A stretch of 56,323 nt of DNA from positions 1-56,323 of the forward strand of contig URUU01000008.1 of the NCBI GenBank assembly GCA_900551235.1. The letters are read 5' to 3'. Within the stretch, counting starts at the first letter, position 1, and every line of letters begins with the position of its first letter. Positions 1-8,098 of this stretch are shown piece after piece. The notes below the pieces were generated by a model. The model was given only the letters and a program-made list of their open reading frames with translations. It ran no database searches and was not told the DNA's origin. This DNA is from an uncultured Lachnospiraceae bacterium (GTDB lineage: Bacteria > Bacillota > Clostridia > Lachnospirales > Lachnospiraceae). Both the position numbers and the translations under genes were made by a program.

Positions 1-420
1 AAGCATCCGAAAAACAGACGGAGACACAGAAGAAAGAACCGGAAAAGAAGCAGGAAACAAAAGCATCCGAAAAACAGACGGAGACACAGAAGAAAGAACC
101 GGAAAAGAAGCAGGAAACAAAAGCATCCGAAAAACAGACGGAGACACAGAAGAAAGAACCGGAAAAGAAGCAGGAAACAAAAGCATCCGAAAAACAGACG
201 GAGACACAGAAGAAAGAACCGGAAAAGAAGCAGGAAACAAAAGCATCCGAAAAACAGACGGAGACACAGAAGAAAGAACCGGAAAAGAAGCAGGAGACAA
301 AAGCATCCGAAAAACAGACGGAGACACAGAAGAAAGAGCCTGAAAAGAAGCAGGAAACAAAAGCATCCGAAAAACAGACGGAAACGCAGAAGAAAGAGCC
401 TGAGAAAGCAGATGGAAAGA
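1..420 (+). repeat. 60-bp tandem repeat array, seven copies
   Basis: The period is exactly 60 bp (20 codons). Copies 1-4 are identical, copy 5 differs by one base, and copies 6 and 7 carry progressively more changes before the array decays near 400. The array continues to the window edge, so the true copy number is unknown. The gradient from identical to diverged copies suggests recent expansion or homogenisation at the upstream side. Confidence 0.95.
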
Positions 421-1655
421 CGAAAGATGCGACAACAGGTGCAGGTACTTCCGGACAGGAAGAATCGGGTACGACAAAACCATCGGAAGGTGAATCCGAG
501 ACAAAACCGGTGAAAACAGAAGATAAGCAGATGAAATTTACGACCTTTGAAGTAAAAGATGCCAAAGTGACAGTAGATGAGCAGAAAGGTACGATCACGA
601 TCCTGATGCAGAAAAGTGATGCAGATCTGAAAAAACTGACTCCGAAGTTTACTGTTCCGGAAGGGATTACGGTGAATCCGGCAAGCGAAACCGAGACAGA
701 CTTTTCTGCTTCAACTGAGACACCGATAGTATATACTCTGACCAGAAAAGCATCAGATGGTACAAATGAGACAAAAGAATACAAAGTGACAGCTTCCATC
801 TGCAAACATGACTGGAAAGAAGCGACCTGTACAGAAGCGGCAGTCTGCAAGAACTGCGGCATGACAGGAACAGCAGCACTTGGCCATGACTGGAAGGAAG
901 CGACCTGTACAGAGGCGGCAGTCTGCAAACGCTGCGGTATCACCGGGGCAGCAGCACTTGGTCATGACTGGACAAAAGCAACCTGTGCAGTGAAGAGTAC
1001 CTGTACAAGATGTAAGATCACGCAGGGCGGACTGGCAGCCCATACCTGGAGTAAATGGAAAGTCACAGTAAAAGCTGCACATGCAAAGAAAGGAAAGAAA
1101 GAGCGTCTCTGTAAAGTGTGCGGAAAAGAAGAAACCAGGACACTGCCAAAGAAAAACTGGATCGCAGATGCAGATAATAATAAGATTAAAGGTCTGAACA
1201 GTACCGGAAGTTACACAACAGGTGCGAACATTACCTTTAAAGCAGTCGGAGACAGGATGGATAACAAAGAACCGATCGAAGGAGATGTACGTTACAAACC
1301 GGTATCCTGGACCTGCGGAACAGGAAAAGGTGCTTTAAGCAGTGACAATTCTTACGGAAAAACGATCCAGTTCACGACGGCCGGTACGTATAACCTGAAT
1401 GTTACATATGAGCGTCAGGCATACAAAAATGGAAAATGGGTGAAAAAGGGCGAAGCGGATGTACAGACGGCACAGCTTAAGATCACCGGAGGGACTGTCA
1501 AAAACAGCAATGGAAGCCGAAGCACTTCTACAGTAAAAACAGGGGCGGCAACCGGAGATAACTCACCGATCATCCTGTTTGGTGTGATACTTGTGATCTC
1601 ACTTGGCATTGTAATCTGGATGTTTGTACTGAAGGTACGGCGCAGGAAGAAATAA
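1..1655 (+). CDS. Repeat-rich surface protein, 3' part (truncated by window start)
   Basis: The frame is open from the first bases to a TAA at 1653-1655, so the start lies upstream. The visible part begins with seven copies of a 20-residue Lys/Glu/Gln/Thr-rich repeat (unit starts ASEKQTETQ), then an acidic linker and a beta-rich segment. Three Cys-rich modules follow, of the type HDWKEATCTEAAVCK-xCG (about 783-1050), seen in many Firmicutes surface proteins. Next come a globular domain and a C-terminal membrane helix (about 1558-1640) followed by KVRRRKK. The stretch TGAATGDNSPI before the helix resembles a degenerate sorting signal, but there is no clear LPxTG. It is probably exported and anchored with the N-terminal side outside. 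The substrate or ligand is unknown. A strong terminator follows directly. Confidence 0.8.
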   Translation, partial: ASEKQTETQKKEPEKKQETKASEKQTETQKKEPEKKQETKASEKQTETQKKEPEKKQETKASEKQTETQKKEPEKKQETKASEKQTETQKKEPEKKQETKASEKQTETQKKEPEKKQETKASEKQTETQKKEPEKADGKTKDATTGAGTSGQEESGTTKPSEGESETKPVKTEDKQMKFTTFEVKDAKVTVDEQKGTITILMQKSDADLKKLTPKFTVPEGITVNPASETETDFSASTETPIVYTLTRKASDGTNETKEYKVTASICKHDWKEATCTEAAVCKNCGMTGTAALGHDWKEATCTEAAVCKRCGITGAAALGHDWTKATCAVKSTCTRCKITQGGLAAHTWSKWKVTVKAAHAKKGKKERLCKVCGKEETRTLPKKNWIADADNNKIKGLNSTGSYTTGANITFKAVGDRMDNKEPIEGDVRYKPVSWTCGTGKGALSSDNSYGKTIQFTTAGTYNLNVTYERQAYKNGKWVKKGEADVQTAQLKITGGTVKNSNGSRSTSTVKTGAATGDNSPIILFGVILVISLGIVIWMFVLKVRRRKK

Positions 1656-1667
1656 GGATGAAATGAT

Positions 1668-1707
1668 AAAAATCTCACATCACATTTTATGTGATGTGAG
1701 ATTTTTT
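1668..1707. terminator. Intrinsic terminator, bidirectional
   Basis: A long stem (ATCTCACATCACA / TGTGATGTGAGAT) with a 5-nt loop is flanked by A-rich and T-rich tracts. It can therefore end both the surface protein gene and the converging DUF1292 gene. Confidence 0.9.
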
Positions 1708-1734
1708 GACACGGTAAGATATTCTGCAGGATGC

Positions 1735-2076
1735 TTAGTTTTCCATATCTTCGAATTCTGCATTGTCCAGCCATTCATCGAAGGCATCCGCAACCATCTC
1801 ATATTCTTCGTCGTTTTCGATGTTGTCCAGAGTCGGGTTGCCGTTTACTTCTTCAAAACGGTACAGATAAACATCTCCTTCTTCGGAAGCATTTCCTTTC
1901 TCATCCAGTGGAAGCAGTGCGATATATTCCTTTTCACCAGCCTCGAAGATGGTCAGGATCGCACATTCCATGGTGGAATTGTCATCCAGTGTCAGAGTAA
2001 CGGTTGCCTTTTCACAATCGCTCTTAGAACCACAGGCATCGCAGGAGCCAGCACATCCATTTTCAAAATCGCTCAT
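1735..2076 (-). CDS. DUF1292 family protein (YrzB-like)
   Basis: A 113-residue acidic protein. The body matches the DUF1292 pattern: a beta-rich fold with LxxLDDNSTMECAI near the start and the typical C-terminal EYEMVADAFDEWL. The N-terminus carries four closely spaced cysteines (C8, C12, C15, C21), which could bind a metal. Members are small cytosolic proteins of unknown function found across Firmicutes, often near the yrrK/mreB-type cluster, which is not present here. The ATG at 2076 is preceded by GAGGTAAAT, an acceptable ribosome binding site. It converges on the surface protein gene and shares its terminator. Confidence 0.85.
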   Translation of the reverse strand: MSDFENGCAGSCDACGSKSDCEKATVTLTLDDNSTMECAILTIFEAGEKEYIALLPLDEKGNASEEGDVYLYRFEEVNGNPTLDNIENDEEYEMVADAFDEWLDNAEFEDMEN

Positions 2077-2383
2077 TTGTATTTACCTCATTTCTGCATA
2101 GTATATCTATGCTGCTTTACTGTTCGACACCGGAACATGGAAATGTCCGGGTACGTAATTTCCACTTTAACAGACCAGGACAAGAAATGCAAGTAGATTT
2201 GTAAAAGAAAAAATGATATGATAATGATGCCAGGGTCAAAAGGTCAAAATGTCGTTCTTGCTTGCAAGATAAGGCATTTGAACTTGGAACCCGCTAAACA
2301 CATCGTCTAAATTGCGTGAATTGCGTAGCAATGCAGCAATTCGTATACATCAATTATGGTTATGAAAAGGAAGGGAAATTTTA
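2077..2383. other. 307-bp intergenic region between divergent genes
   Basis: No gene is supported here. The stretch 2200-2240 is A-rich with possible promoter-like elements (TTGTAA and TGATAATG) that are too poorly spaced to call. Around 2312-2345 the trinucleotide-like words AATTGCGTGAATTGCGTAGCAA repeat with partial self-complementarity. A GGAAGGGAAATTTTA ribosome binding site precedes the exonuclease gene. Confidence 0.5.
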
Positions 2384-3139
2384 ATGAAACTGATATCATG
2401 GAATGTAAACGGACTTCGCGCATGTGTCCAGAAAGGATTTCTGGACTTTTTTAGGGAAATTGATGCAGATATTTTCTGTATACAGGAAAGTAAACTTCAG
2501 GAGGGACAGATCAGCCTGGAGCTGGAAGGATACTGCCAGTACTGGAATTATGCAGTGAAAAAAGGTTATTCCGGCACAGCAATCTTTACCAGGGTGGAGC
2601 CAATATCGGCAGCGTATGGGATTGGCATCGAGGAGCATGACCAGGAGGGCAGGGTGATCACACTGGAATTTGAATCATTTTATGTAGTGACGGTCTACAC
2701 ACCAAATTCCCAGAGCGAACTTGCAAGACTGGATTACAGGATGCGCTGGGAAGAGGCTTTTCTTTCTTATCTGAAAGAACTGGAAAAAAAGAAACCGGTT
2801 ATCTTTTGCGGGGATCTGAATGTAGCACACAAAGAAATTGATCTGAAGAATCCAAAAACAAACCGGAAAAATGCCGGCTTTACGGATGAAGAAAGAAATA
2901 AATTTTCACTGCTTCTGGAACAGGGCTTTGTAGATACTTTCCGCTATTTTTATCCGGATCAGGAGGGAATCTATTCCTGGTGGTCTTATCGGTTTCAGGC
3001 AAGAAAGAAAAATGCCGGATGGCGCATTGACTACTTCTGTGTATCGGACTGCCTGAAGGAAAAGCTGAAGGATGCGAAGATCCACACAGGGGTACCTGGC
3101 TCCGATCATTGTCCAGTGGAACTGGATATTGAACTGTAA
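2384..3139 (+). CDS. exoA: Exodeoxyribonuclease III (AP endonuclease, ExoIII/ExoA type)
   Basis: A 251-residue cytosolic enzyme that cleaves DNA at abasic sites and removes blocked 3' ends in base excision repair. Endonuclease/exonuclease/phosphatase family motifs are complete: SWNVNGLRA (residues 5-13) with the metal-binding Asn, the IQES metal-binding Glu, YTPNSQ, the catalytic CGDLNVAH, WRIDYF, and the terminal GSDHCPVELDI with the catalytic Asp-His pair. The length equals the family norm (about 250). It starts with ATG at 2384 behind GGAAGGGAAATTTTA. The next gene has its own promoter in the 73-bp gap, so it may be monocistronic. Confidence 0.95.
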   Translation: MKLISWNVNGLRACVQKGFLDFFREIDADIFCIQESKLQEGQISLELEGYCQYWNYAVKKGYSGTAIFTRVEPISAAYGIGIEEHDQEGRVITLEFESFYVVTVYTPNSQSELARLDYRMRWEEAFLSYLKELEKKKPVIFCGDLNVAHKEIDLKNPKTNRKNAGFTDEERNKFSLLLEQGFVDTFRYFYPDQEGIYSWWSYRFQARKKNAGWRIDYFCVSDCLKEKLKDAKIHTGVPGSDHCPVELDIEL

Positions 3140-3147
3140 GTTTGTTA

Positions 3148-3176
3148 TTGCAATGCATCTTTTGCTTTAGTATAAT
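3148..3176 (+). promoter_or_regulatory. Sigma-A promoter of the ABC-F gene
   Basis: TTGCAA (3148-3153), a 17-bp spacer and TATAAT (3171-3176), 37 bp before the ABC-F start codon. Confidence 0.8.
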
Positions 3177-3212
3177 TGTTAAGAAGATACAGACAAGGAG
3201 TCGGGCATTTTT

Positions 3213-5039
3213 ATGAATATTATCAATGTAGAACATATCAGTAAGATTTTTGGCGGAAAGGTGATTTTTGATGACGTTTCCTGCGGGATTTCAGAAGGAG
3301 AAAAAATCGGGGTGATCGGCATCAACGGAACCGGAAAGACAACCTTCCTGCGAGTGCTTGCCGGACTGGAAGAGACAGATCAGGGGCAGGTGATCACGCA
3401 GAACGGGATCCGGATCGCCTATCTGCAGCAGAATCCGGCTTTTCCGGAAGAAAAACAGGTGCTCGATTATGTGACGGACGGGCAGTGGGAAACAGACTGG
3501 ACGATGGCAAGTGAAGCAAAGAGTATGCTGAACCAGCTTGGAATCACGGAACAGGAACAGCCGATGTCGGAACTTTCAGGTGGACAGAGAAGAAAGGCAG
3601 CACTTGTACGCACGCTGATACAGGATTTTGATGTATTGCTTTTGGACGAGCCGACTAACCACCTGGACAATGAGATGCTCTCCTGGCTTGAGGATTATCT
3701 GAACCGTTTTAAGGGGACGGTCATTATGGTAACACATGACCGTTATTTTCTTGACCGTGTAAGCAACCGTATCCTGGAGTTGGATCATGGAAAAATTTAC
3801 AGCTATGAAGCCAATTATTCAAAGTTTCTGGAACTGAAAGTACAGCGGGAAGAGATGGCGCTTGCGACGGAGCGCAAAAGACAGAGTGTGCTGCGTATGG
3901 AACTTGAGTGGGCGAAGCGCGGATGCCGTGCCAGAAGTACCAAGCAGAGAGCCAGACTGGAGCGCCTGGAAGCACTGAAAGCCGGGAAAGCGCCGATACG
4001 TGATGCAGCTCTGGAGATTGATGCGTCTGCTGCAAGGATGGGAAAAAAAACGATAGAACTGCACCATATCAGCAAACGTTATGGTGAGAAAGTACTGATC
4101 GATGATTTTGATCATATCGTTCTGAGAAATCAGAGACTGGGAATCATTGGACCAAATGGGTGCGGAAAATCAACGCTGATCAAGATCATTGCCGGACTGG
4201 TCGAACCGGACCGGGGGAGTGTTGAGATTGGTGAGACGATAAAACTGGGATATTTTGCACAGGAAGTACCGGATATGGATACGGATCAGCGTGTGATTGA
4301 TTATATCAAAGATGTTGCAGAATATCTGCCGACAAAAGATGGAAAAATAACGGCATCACAGATGCTGGAGAGGTTTTTATTTACCCCGGAGATGCAGTAT
4401 GCACCGGTTTCCAAACTTTCCGGTGGAGAGAAAAAGAGACTGTATTTGCTGAAAGTTATTTTTACAGGGGCAAATGTCTATCTGTTCGATGAACTTTCCA
4501 ATGATATTGATATCCAGACACTGACCATACTGGAAGATTTTCTGAACAGTTTTCCTGGGATTGTCATCACGGTTTCGCACGACCGTTATTTTCTTGACAA
4601 TGTAGTGGATCGCATTTTTGCATTTGACGGTGATGGACACCTGCAGCAGTACGAAGGTGGTTATACGGACTATCTGGAAACAAAACAGAAACGGGAAGCA
4701 GACACGGCAGAAGAAAAGAGTGCCGGCATGCCAAAAGCCGGAGCTGCAAAAGAAGAAACAGCAAAAATGGCGAAGGACTGGAAACAGAATCGGCCGATCA
4801 AATTAAAATTTTCTTATAAAGAACAGAGAGAGTTTGAAACAATCGATGAGGATATTGCAGCGCTGGAAGAAAAGATTGCAGCGTACGAAGAAGAAATTCT
4901 GGCAAATGCTACAGATTCCGGAAAATTAAATGAACTGATGAAGAAAAAGGAAGAAGCGGAGAAGACACTGGAAGAAAAGATGGATCGGTGGGTTTATTTA
5001 AATGATCTGGCAGAGAAAATAGAAGCGCAGAAAGGGTGA
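3213..5039 (+). CDS. ABC-F family ATPase (Uup-like, ribosome-associated)
   Basis: A 608-residue soluble protein with two ABC domains and no membrane segment, which places it in the ABC-F family. These proteins act on the ribosome in translation quality control or antibiotic protection. Domain 1 has Walker A GINGTGKTT, signature LSGGQRRKA and Walker B LLLDEPTNHLD. Domain 2 has Walker A GPNGCGKST and signature LSGGEKKRL, but an unusual Walker B region, YLFDELSNDID, instead of the usual DEPTNDLD. The catalytic Glu is kept. A charged linker and a C-terminal coiled coil (about residues 530-605) match the Uup subtype. Uup resolves stalled or branched nucleic acid or ribosome intermediates in other bacteria. 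Ribosome binding site is AAGGAG at about 3196. The GlgX-like gene follows by 7 bp, suggesting co-transcription. Confidence 0.9.
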   Translation: MNIINVEHISKIFGGKVIFDDVSCGISEGEKIGVIGINGTGKTTFLRVLAGLEETDQGQVITQNGIRIAYLQQNPAFPEEKQVLDYVTDGQWETDWTMASEAKSMLNQLGITEQEQPMSELSGGQRRKAALVRTLIQDFDVLLLDEPTNHLDNEMLSWLEDYLNRFKGTVIMVTHDRYFLDRVSNRILELDHGKIYSYEANYSKFLELKVQREEMALATERKRQSVLRMELEWAKRGCRARSTKQRARLERLEALKAGKAPIRDAALEIDASAARMGKKTIELHHISKRYGEKVLIDDFDHIVLRNQRLGIIGPNGCGKSTLIKIIAGLVEPDRGSVEIGETIKLGYFAQEVPDMDTDQRVIDYIKDVAEYLPTKDGKITASQMLERFLFTPEMQYAPVSKLSGGEKKRLYLLKVIFTGANVYLFDELSNDIDIQTLTILEDFLNSFPGIVITVSHDRYFLDNVVDRIFAFDGDGHLQQYEGGYTDYLETKQKREADTAEEKSAGMPKAGAAKEETAKMAKDWKQNRPIKLKFSYKEQREFETIDEDIAALEEKIAAYEEEILANATDSGKLNELMKKKEEAEKTLEEKMDRWVYLNDLAEKIEAQKG

Positions 5040-5046
5040 TGATAAA

Positions 5047-6912
5047 GTGGATCAATTCCATGGAATGGGTGCTGTCTGGACAAAGGATGGAATGATTTTT
5101 TCCAGAGAACAAAAACAGGGGGAAGAAGCCAGTCTGCTTCTTTACAAAAAAGGAAGCAGGGAAGTAGTAAAGGAGATACCGTTTCCGGATGCGTGTACCC
5201 TTGGAAATATTGTTTCTTTGAAGGTAGAAAAGATCACACCGGCAAAATACGAATATAATTTTTGCGTGGATGGAAAGGTTGTACACGATCCGTATGCCAG
5301 ACTTCTGGTTGGAAACAGAACCTTCGGGGTGCAGGAAGCACAAGAACATGAGGTACGCTGCGCGGTTCCGAATGAAAGCTATGACTGGCAGGGAGACCAG
5401 AAGCCTCAGATACCGTATGAAGATGCAGTTATGTACAGCCTTCATGTCAGAGGCTTTACAAAACAGCGCAATTCTGCGGTGCGCCACAAAGGAACTTTTC
5501 TTGGCATTGCGGAAAAGGCAGAATACCTGAAAGAACTGGGGATCAATCAGATAAAACTGATGCCGGCGTATGAATTTTTTGAAATGGAAAGCCTGGAGCA
5601 TCATGCGAAACAGTATCGCAGAGAAGAAGAAAAAGAACCAAAGAGGCTGAATTACTGGGGTTATACAAAAGCCTGTCATTTTGCACCGAAGCGTGCCTAT
5701 GCTGCCACCAGAAATCCGGTGACAGAATTTAAAGATATGGTAAAAATGATGCATCGCCTTGGCATAGAAGTACTGATGGAATTTTATTTTCCACAGGACT
5801 GTGATCCGCGTTATATTGTAGCGTGCCTGGAATACTGGACAGAAGAATACCATATCGACGGTTTCCACATAAGAGGAGAGCAGACCCTGTGCAATCTTAT
5901 GGCAAAAGATCCGCTGTTTGCACGCACCAAGCTTCTGAATATTTATTTTCCGGTAGAGGAGATCTATGGCAGGAAGCAGTTGCCGGAGGTGCGTACGGTA
6001 GCAGAGTGCAACGATGGATTCCTGATCGATGTGCGCCGCTTCCTGAAAGGCGATGAAGAATGCCTGAAGGCGTTTGCGGAACGTATGCGGCGCAATCCGA
6101 AAGGAAGCGGACTGATCAATTATATTACGGCACATGACGGATTTACCTTATACGATACAGTATCTTATGAAGAACGTCACAACGAGGCAAACGGTGAGCA
6201 GAACCGCGATGGAAGAGTGCAGAACTACAGTTGGAACTGCGGGGAAGAAGGCAAAAGCCGTAAAAAGAAAATCATGGAACTTCGAAACCGCCAGATGCGC
6301 AATGCATGGTGTATGTTGCTTTTATCTGCCGGAACACCGATGATCTTAGCCGGTGATGAATTCTGCAATTCACAGTCCGGAAATAACAATCCTTACTGTC
6401 TGGATAATGAGATTTCCTGGCTGGACTGGAAAGGCTATAAATCCGGAAAAAGTGAAATGTTTCAGTTTGTAAAAGAACTGATCGCATTTCGGAAAAAGCA
6501 TAAAATCCTGCATATGAAGCAGGAACTGAGCCTGACAGACAGTCTTTCCTGCGGGTTCCCGGAAATATCCTATCACAGCAGCAGTGCATGGTACGGAGAA
6601 CTGGACGGACAGAACCGCAAGATCGGTGTCATGTACTGTGGAAAATATGCGCAAGAAGATGAAATGATATATATCGCCTACAATATGCACTGGATGGAGC
6701 ATACGTTTGCGCTTCCGGCACTGCCGGGCGGATATGGATGGAAGGTGGCACTGGATACCGGAAAAGGAATCTACCGGGAGGAAGAATGGCTGCCGCTTGC
6801 GGATAACCGTCAGGTGCGTGTGCCTTCGAGAACGGTTATGGTACTAATTGGAAGGAAGCGTGAAAATGTTAGAGAAAATAATCGGACACTTCGCAACAAT
6901 CACAAGGCATAA
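5047..6912 (+). CDS. GlgX/isoamylase-like GH13 protein, probably catalytically inactive
   Basis: A 621-residue protein starting at GTG. An N-terminal CBM48-like domain (about 1-110) precedes a GH13 barrel of the glycogen-debranching type (YSLHVRGFT near 130, LNYWGY near 201, NYITAHDGFTL at 358-368, NEANGEQNRDG after it, and SGTPMI/LAGDE-like text near 440). Three conserved regions are altered. The region II nucleophile motif DGFRFD reads DGFHIR (271-276), so Asp is Arg. The region III general acid motif LIAEP reads LLNIY (296-300), so Glu is Ile. Region I (DVVYNH) reads MEFYFPQ (244-250), and the loop that normally follows is deleted. Only the region IV Asp (D364) remains. It may bind glucan without cutting it, or regulate another enzyme. 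The frame is intact, so this is not simple decay. Its 3' end overlaps the next gene by 47 bp. Confidence 0.85.
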   Translation: MDQFHGMGAVWTKDGMIFSREQKQGEEASLLLYKKGSREVVKEIPFPDACTLGNIVSLKVEKITPAKYEYNFCVDGKVVHDPYARLLVGNRTFGVQEAQEHEVRCAVPNESYDWQGDQKPQIPYEDAVMYSLHVRGFTKQRNSAVRHKGTFLGIAEKAEYLKELGINQIKLMPAYEFFEMESLEHHAKQYRREEEKEPKRLNYWGYTKACHFAPKRAYAATRNPVTEFKDMVKMMHRLGIEVLMEFYFPQDCDPRYIVACLEYWTEEYHIDGFHIRGEQTLCNLMAKDPLFARTKLLNIYFPVEEIYGRKQLPEVRTVAECNDGFLIDVRRFLKGDEECLKAFAERMRRNPKGSGLINYITAHDGFTLYDTVSYEERHNEANGEQNRDGRVQNYSWNCGEEGKSRKKKIMELRNRQMRNAWCMLLLSAGTPMILAGDEFCNSQSGNNNPYCLDNEISWLDWKGYKSGKSEMFQFVKELIAFRKKHKILHMKQELSLTDSLSCGFPEISYHSSSAWYGELDGQNRKIGVMYCGKYAQEDEMIYIAYNMHWMEHTFALPALPGGYGWKVALDTGKGIYREEEWLPLADNRQVRVPSRTVMVLIGRKRENVRENNRTLRNNHKA

Positions 6913-7408
6913 AATGCTGGTGATGCGAGAATGTTTTAAAATCGGGCTGTATAAACAGGGACTGCTGCATGACATCTCCAAATATTCTCCAACGGAATTT
7001 TGGGTGGGATGTAAATATTATCAGGGCGATCGCAGTCCGAATAATGCAGAGCGGGAAGCCACCGGAATATCGAGAGCCTGGCTGCATCACAAAGGACGTA
7101 ACAAACATCATTTTGAGTACTGGATCGATTACAGTGTTGAGCAGCCGGGGCATCCGATGACCGGTATGCCGATGCCGAGAAAATATATCGCAGAGATGAT
7201 GATGGACCGGATTGCGGCCTCTAAGATCTACAATGGAAAAAAATACAACGACCATTTTCCATTGCAGTATTATGAAAAGGGGAAACATCATTATATGATG
7301 CATCCCCAGACAGAAAAGGATCTGGAAAAACTCCTGAAGATCCTTGATAAAAAGGGCGAAGCCAGCCTTTATCGTTACATCCGGCAGGTTTACCTGAAAG
7401 GAAAATGA
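6866..7408 (+). CDS. DUF5662 family protein
   Basis: A 180-residue protein with the pattern of DUF5662: HKMLVMRECFKIGLYKQGLLHDISKYSPTEF is typical, and several His residues (LHHKGRNKHHFEYW) recall HD-type metal sites, though no reaction is known. The ATG at 6866 was chosen because GGAAGGAAG lies 5-10 bases upstream. An alternative ATG at 6848 has no such site. The start lies inside the 3' end of the GlgX-like gene (47-bp overlap), so the two are translationally linked. The stop TGA (7406-7408) abuts the stop of the converging luxS gene with no base between them. Cytosolic, with no signal peptide. Confidence 0.8.
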   Translation: MLEKIIGHFATITRHKMLVMRECFKIGLYKQGLLHDISKYSPTEFWVGCKYYQGDRSPNNAEREATGISRAWLHHKGRNKHHFEYWIDYSVEQPGHPMTGMPMPRKYIAEMMMDRIAASKIYNGKKYNDHFPLQYYEKGKHHYMMHPQTEKDLEKLLKILDKKGEASLYRYIRQVYLKGK

Positions 7409-7888
7409 TCATTCCGGATAGATCAGGCGGTCTGCCGGGATATCTGTCAGGACTTCATCCAGATATTTTTTTGCCAGATAATTTGCCATGGAAAGATTCA
7501 TATCCAGATAGTTGCCGCAGTCTTTCGGTGATGCACCTGGCACTTCACCATGGAAATCACGGATAAAAGTAAACATTTCGGTGATCAGCGGAACGATCTC
7601 TCTGGACTTGTGATCTCCTGCAAGGAGCAGATAAAATCCGGTGCGGCAGCCCATTGGACCGAAGTATACAGTCTTGTCGGCAAAGGTCGGATGGTTGCGA
7701 AGAAAGGTAGCACCGAGATGCTCGATGGTATGAACTTCAGCGGTGTTCATTACCGGTTCCTCGTTTGGGGAAGTCATGCGAAGATCAAAGGTAGTGATCG
7801 TTTCAGTACCAATATGGTCTTTGCGTGATACATAAATACCCGGCTGCAGTTTGATGTGGTCTATTGTGAAGCTTGCTATTTTTTTCAA
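7409..7888 (-). CDS. luxS: S-ribosylhomocysteine lyase
   Basis: A 159-residue cytosolic enzyme that splits S-ribosylhomocysteine into homocysteine and the AI-2 precursor DPD in the activated methyl cycle. The zinc motif HTIEH is present, with the upstream MNTAEV stretch. GPMGCRTGFYLLL contains the catalytic Cys, and a later LDMNLSMA stretch is typical of the C-terminal part. The start is TTG at 7886-7888: it is preceded by AGAGAGG and gives MKKIASFTIDH, the expected N-terminus and the normal 155-160 residue length. A longer open frame upstream to 8098 lacks homology and overlaps the promoter region. Stop TGA abuts the stop of the DUF5662 gene. Confidence 0.95.
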   Translation of the reverse strand: MKKIASFTIDHIKLQPGIYVSRKDHIGTETITTFDLRMTSPNEEPVMNTAEVHTIEHLGATFLRNHPTFADKTVYFGPMGCRTGFYLLLAGDHKSREIVPLITEMFTFIRDFHGEVPGASPKDCGNYLDMNLSMANYLAKKYLDEVLTDIPADRLIYPE

Positions 7889-7990
7889 TGGAAAAACCTC
7901 TCTTTCTGATCGTTGGATTGTTTGGATATGGGTCAAAGGATGCGGCATGGATTTATTGCTGCAGACTTTTACCCCAGATGTCCTGTTTTC

Positions 7991-8018
7991 AGTATAGCAT
8001 CCTGGAGAGTCTGTGAAA
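7991..8018 (-). promoter_or_regulatory. Possible luxS promoter
   Basis: On the minus strand TATACT (7991-7996) lies 15-16 bp after TTTCACA (8012-8018). The -10 is good and the -35 and spacing are poor. It leaves a leader of about 100 nt in which no known riboswitch was recognised. Confidence 0.4.
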
Positions 8019-8031
8019 AGCAGAAATTTTG

Positions 8032-8060
8032 TTGAGTCCTGACAAAAAGAGTGGTAAAAT
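8032..8060 (+). promoter_or_regulatory. Sigma-A promoter of the UPF0303 gene
   Basis: TTGAGT (8032-8037), a 17-bp spacer and TAAAAT (8055-8060), 38 bp before the start codon at 8099. It lies back to back with the luxS promoter region. Confidence 0.65.
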
Positions 8061-8098
8061 AAAAGACAGTCATAGTGATACAAAAGGAGTGACAGCAT

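Noticed and set aside
1..420. Regular repeats at the start, considered as a CRISPR array
   Set aside because: Repeats are directly adjacent with no unique spacers, and they encode a 20-residue repeat inside an open frame.
1500..1655. LPxTG sortase signal at the end of the first surface protein
   Set aside because: Only a degenerate TG-x-x-TGD stretch precedes the helix. A canonical LPxTG or NPxTG is absent.
5047..6912. GlgX-like gene as a frameshifted pseudogene
   Set aside because: The frame is open over 621 codons, the fold-wide motifs outside the active site are kept and translation signals overlap the next gene, which argues for a maintained, repurposed protein.
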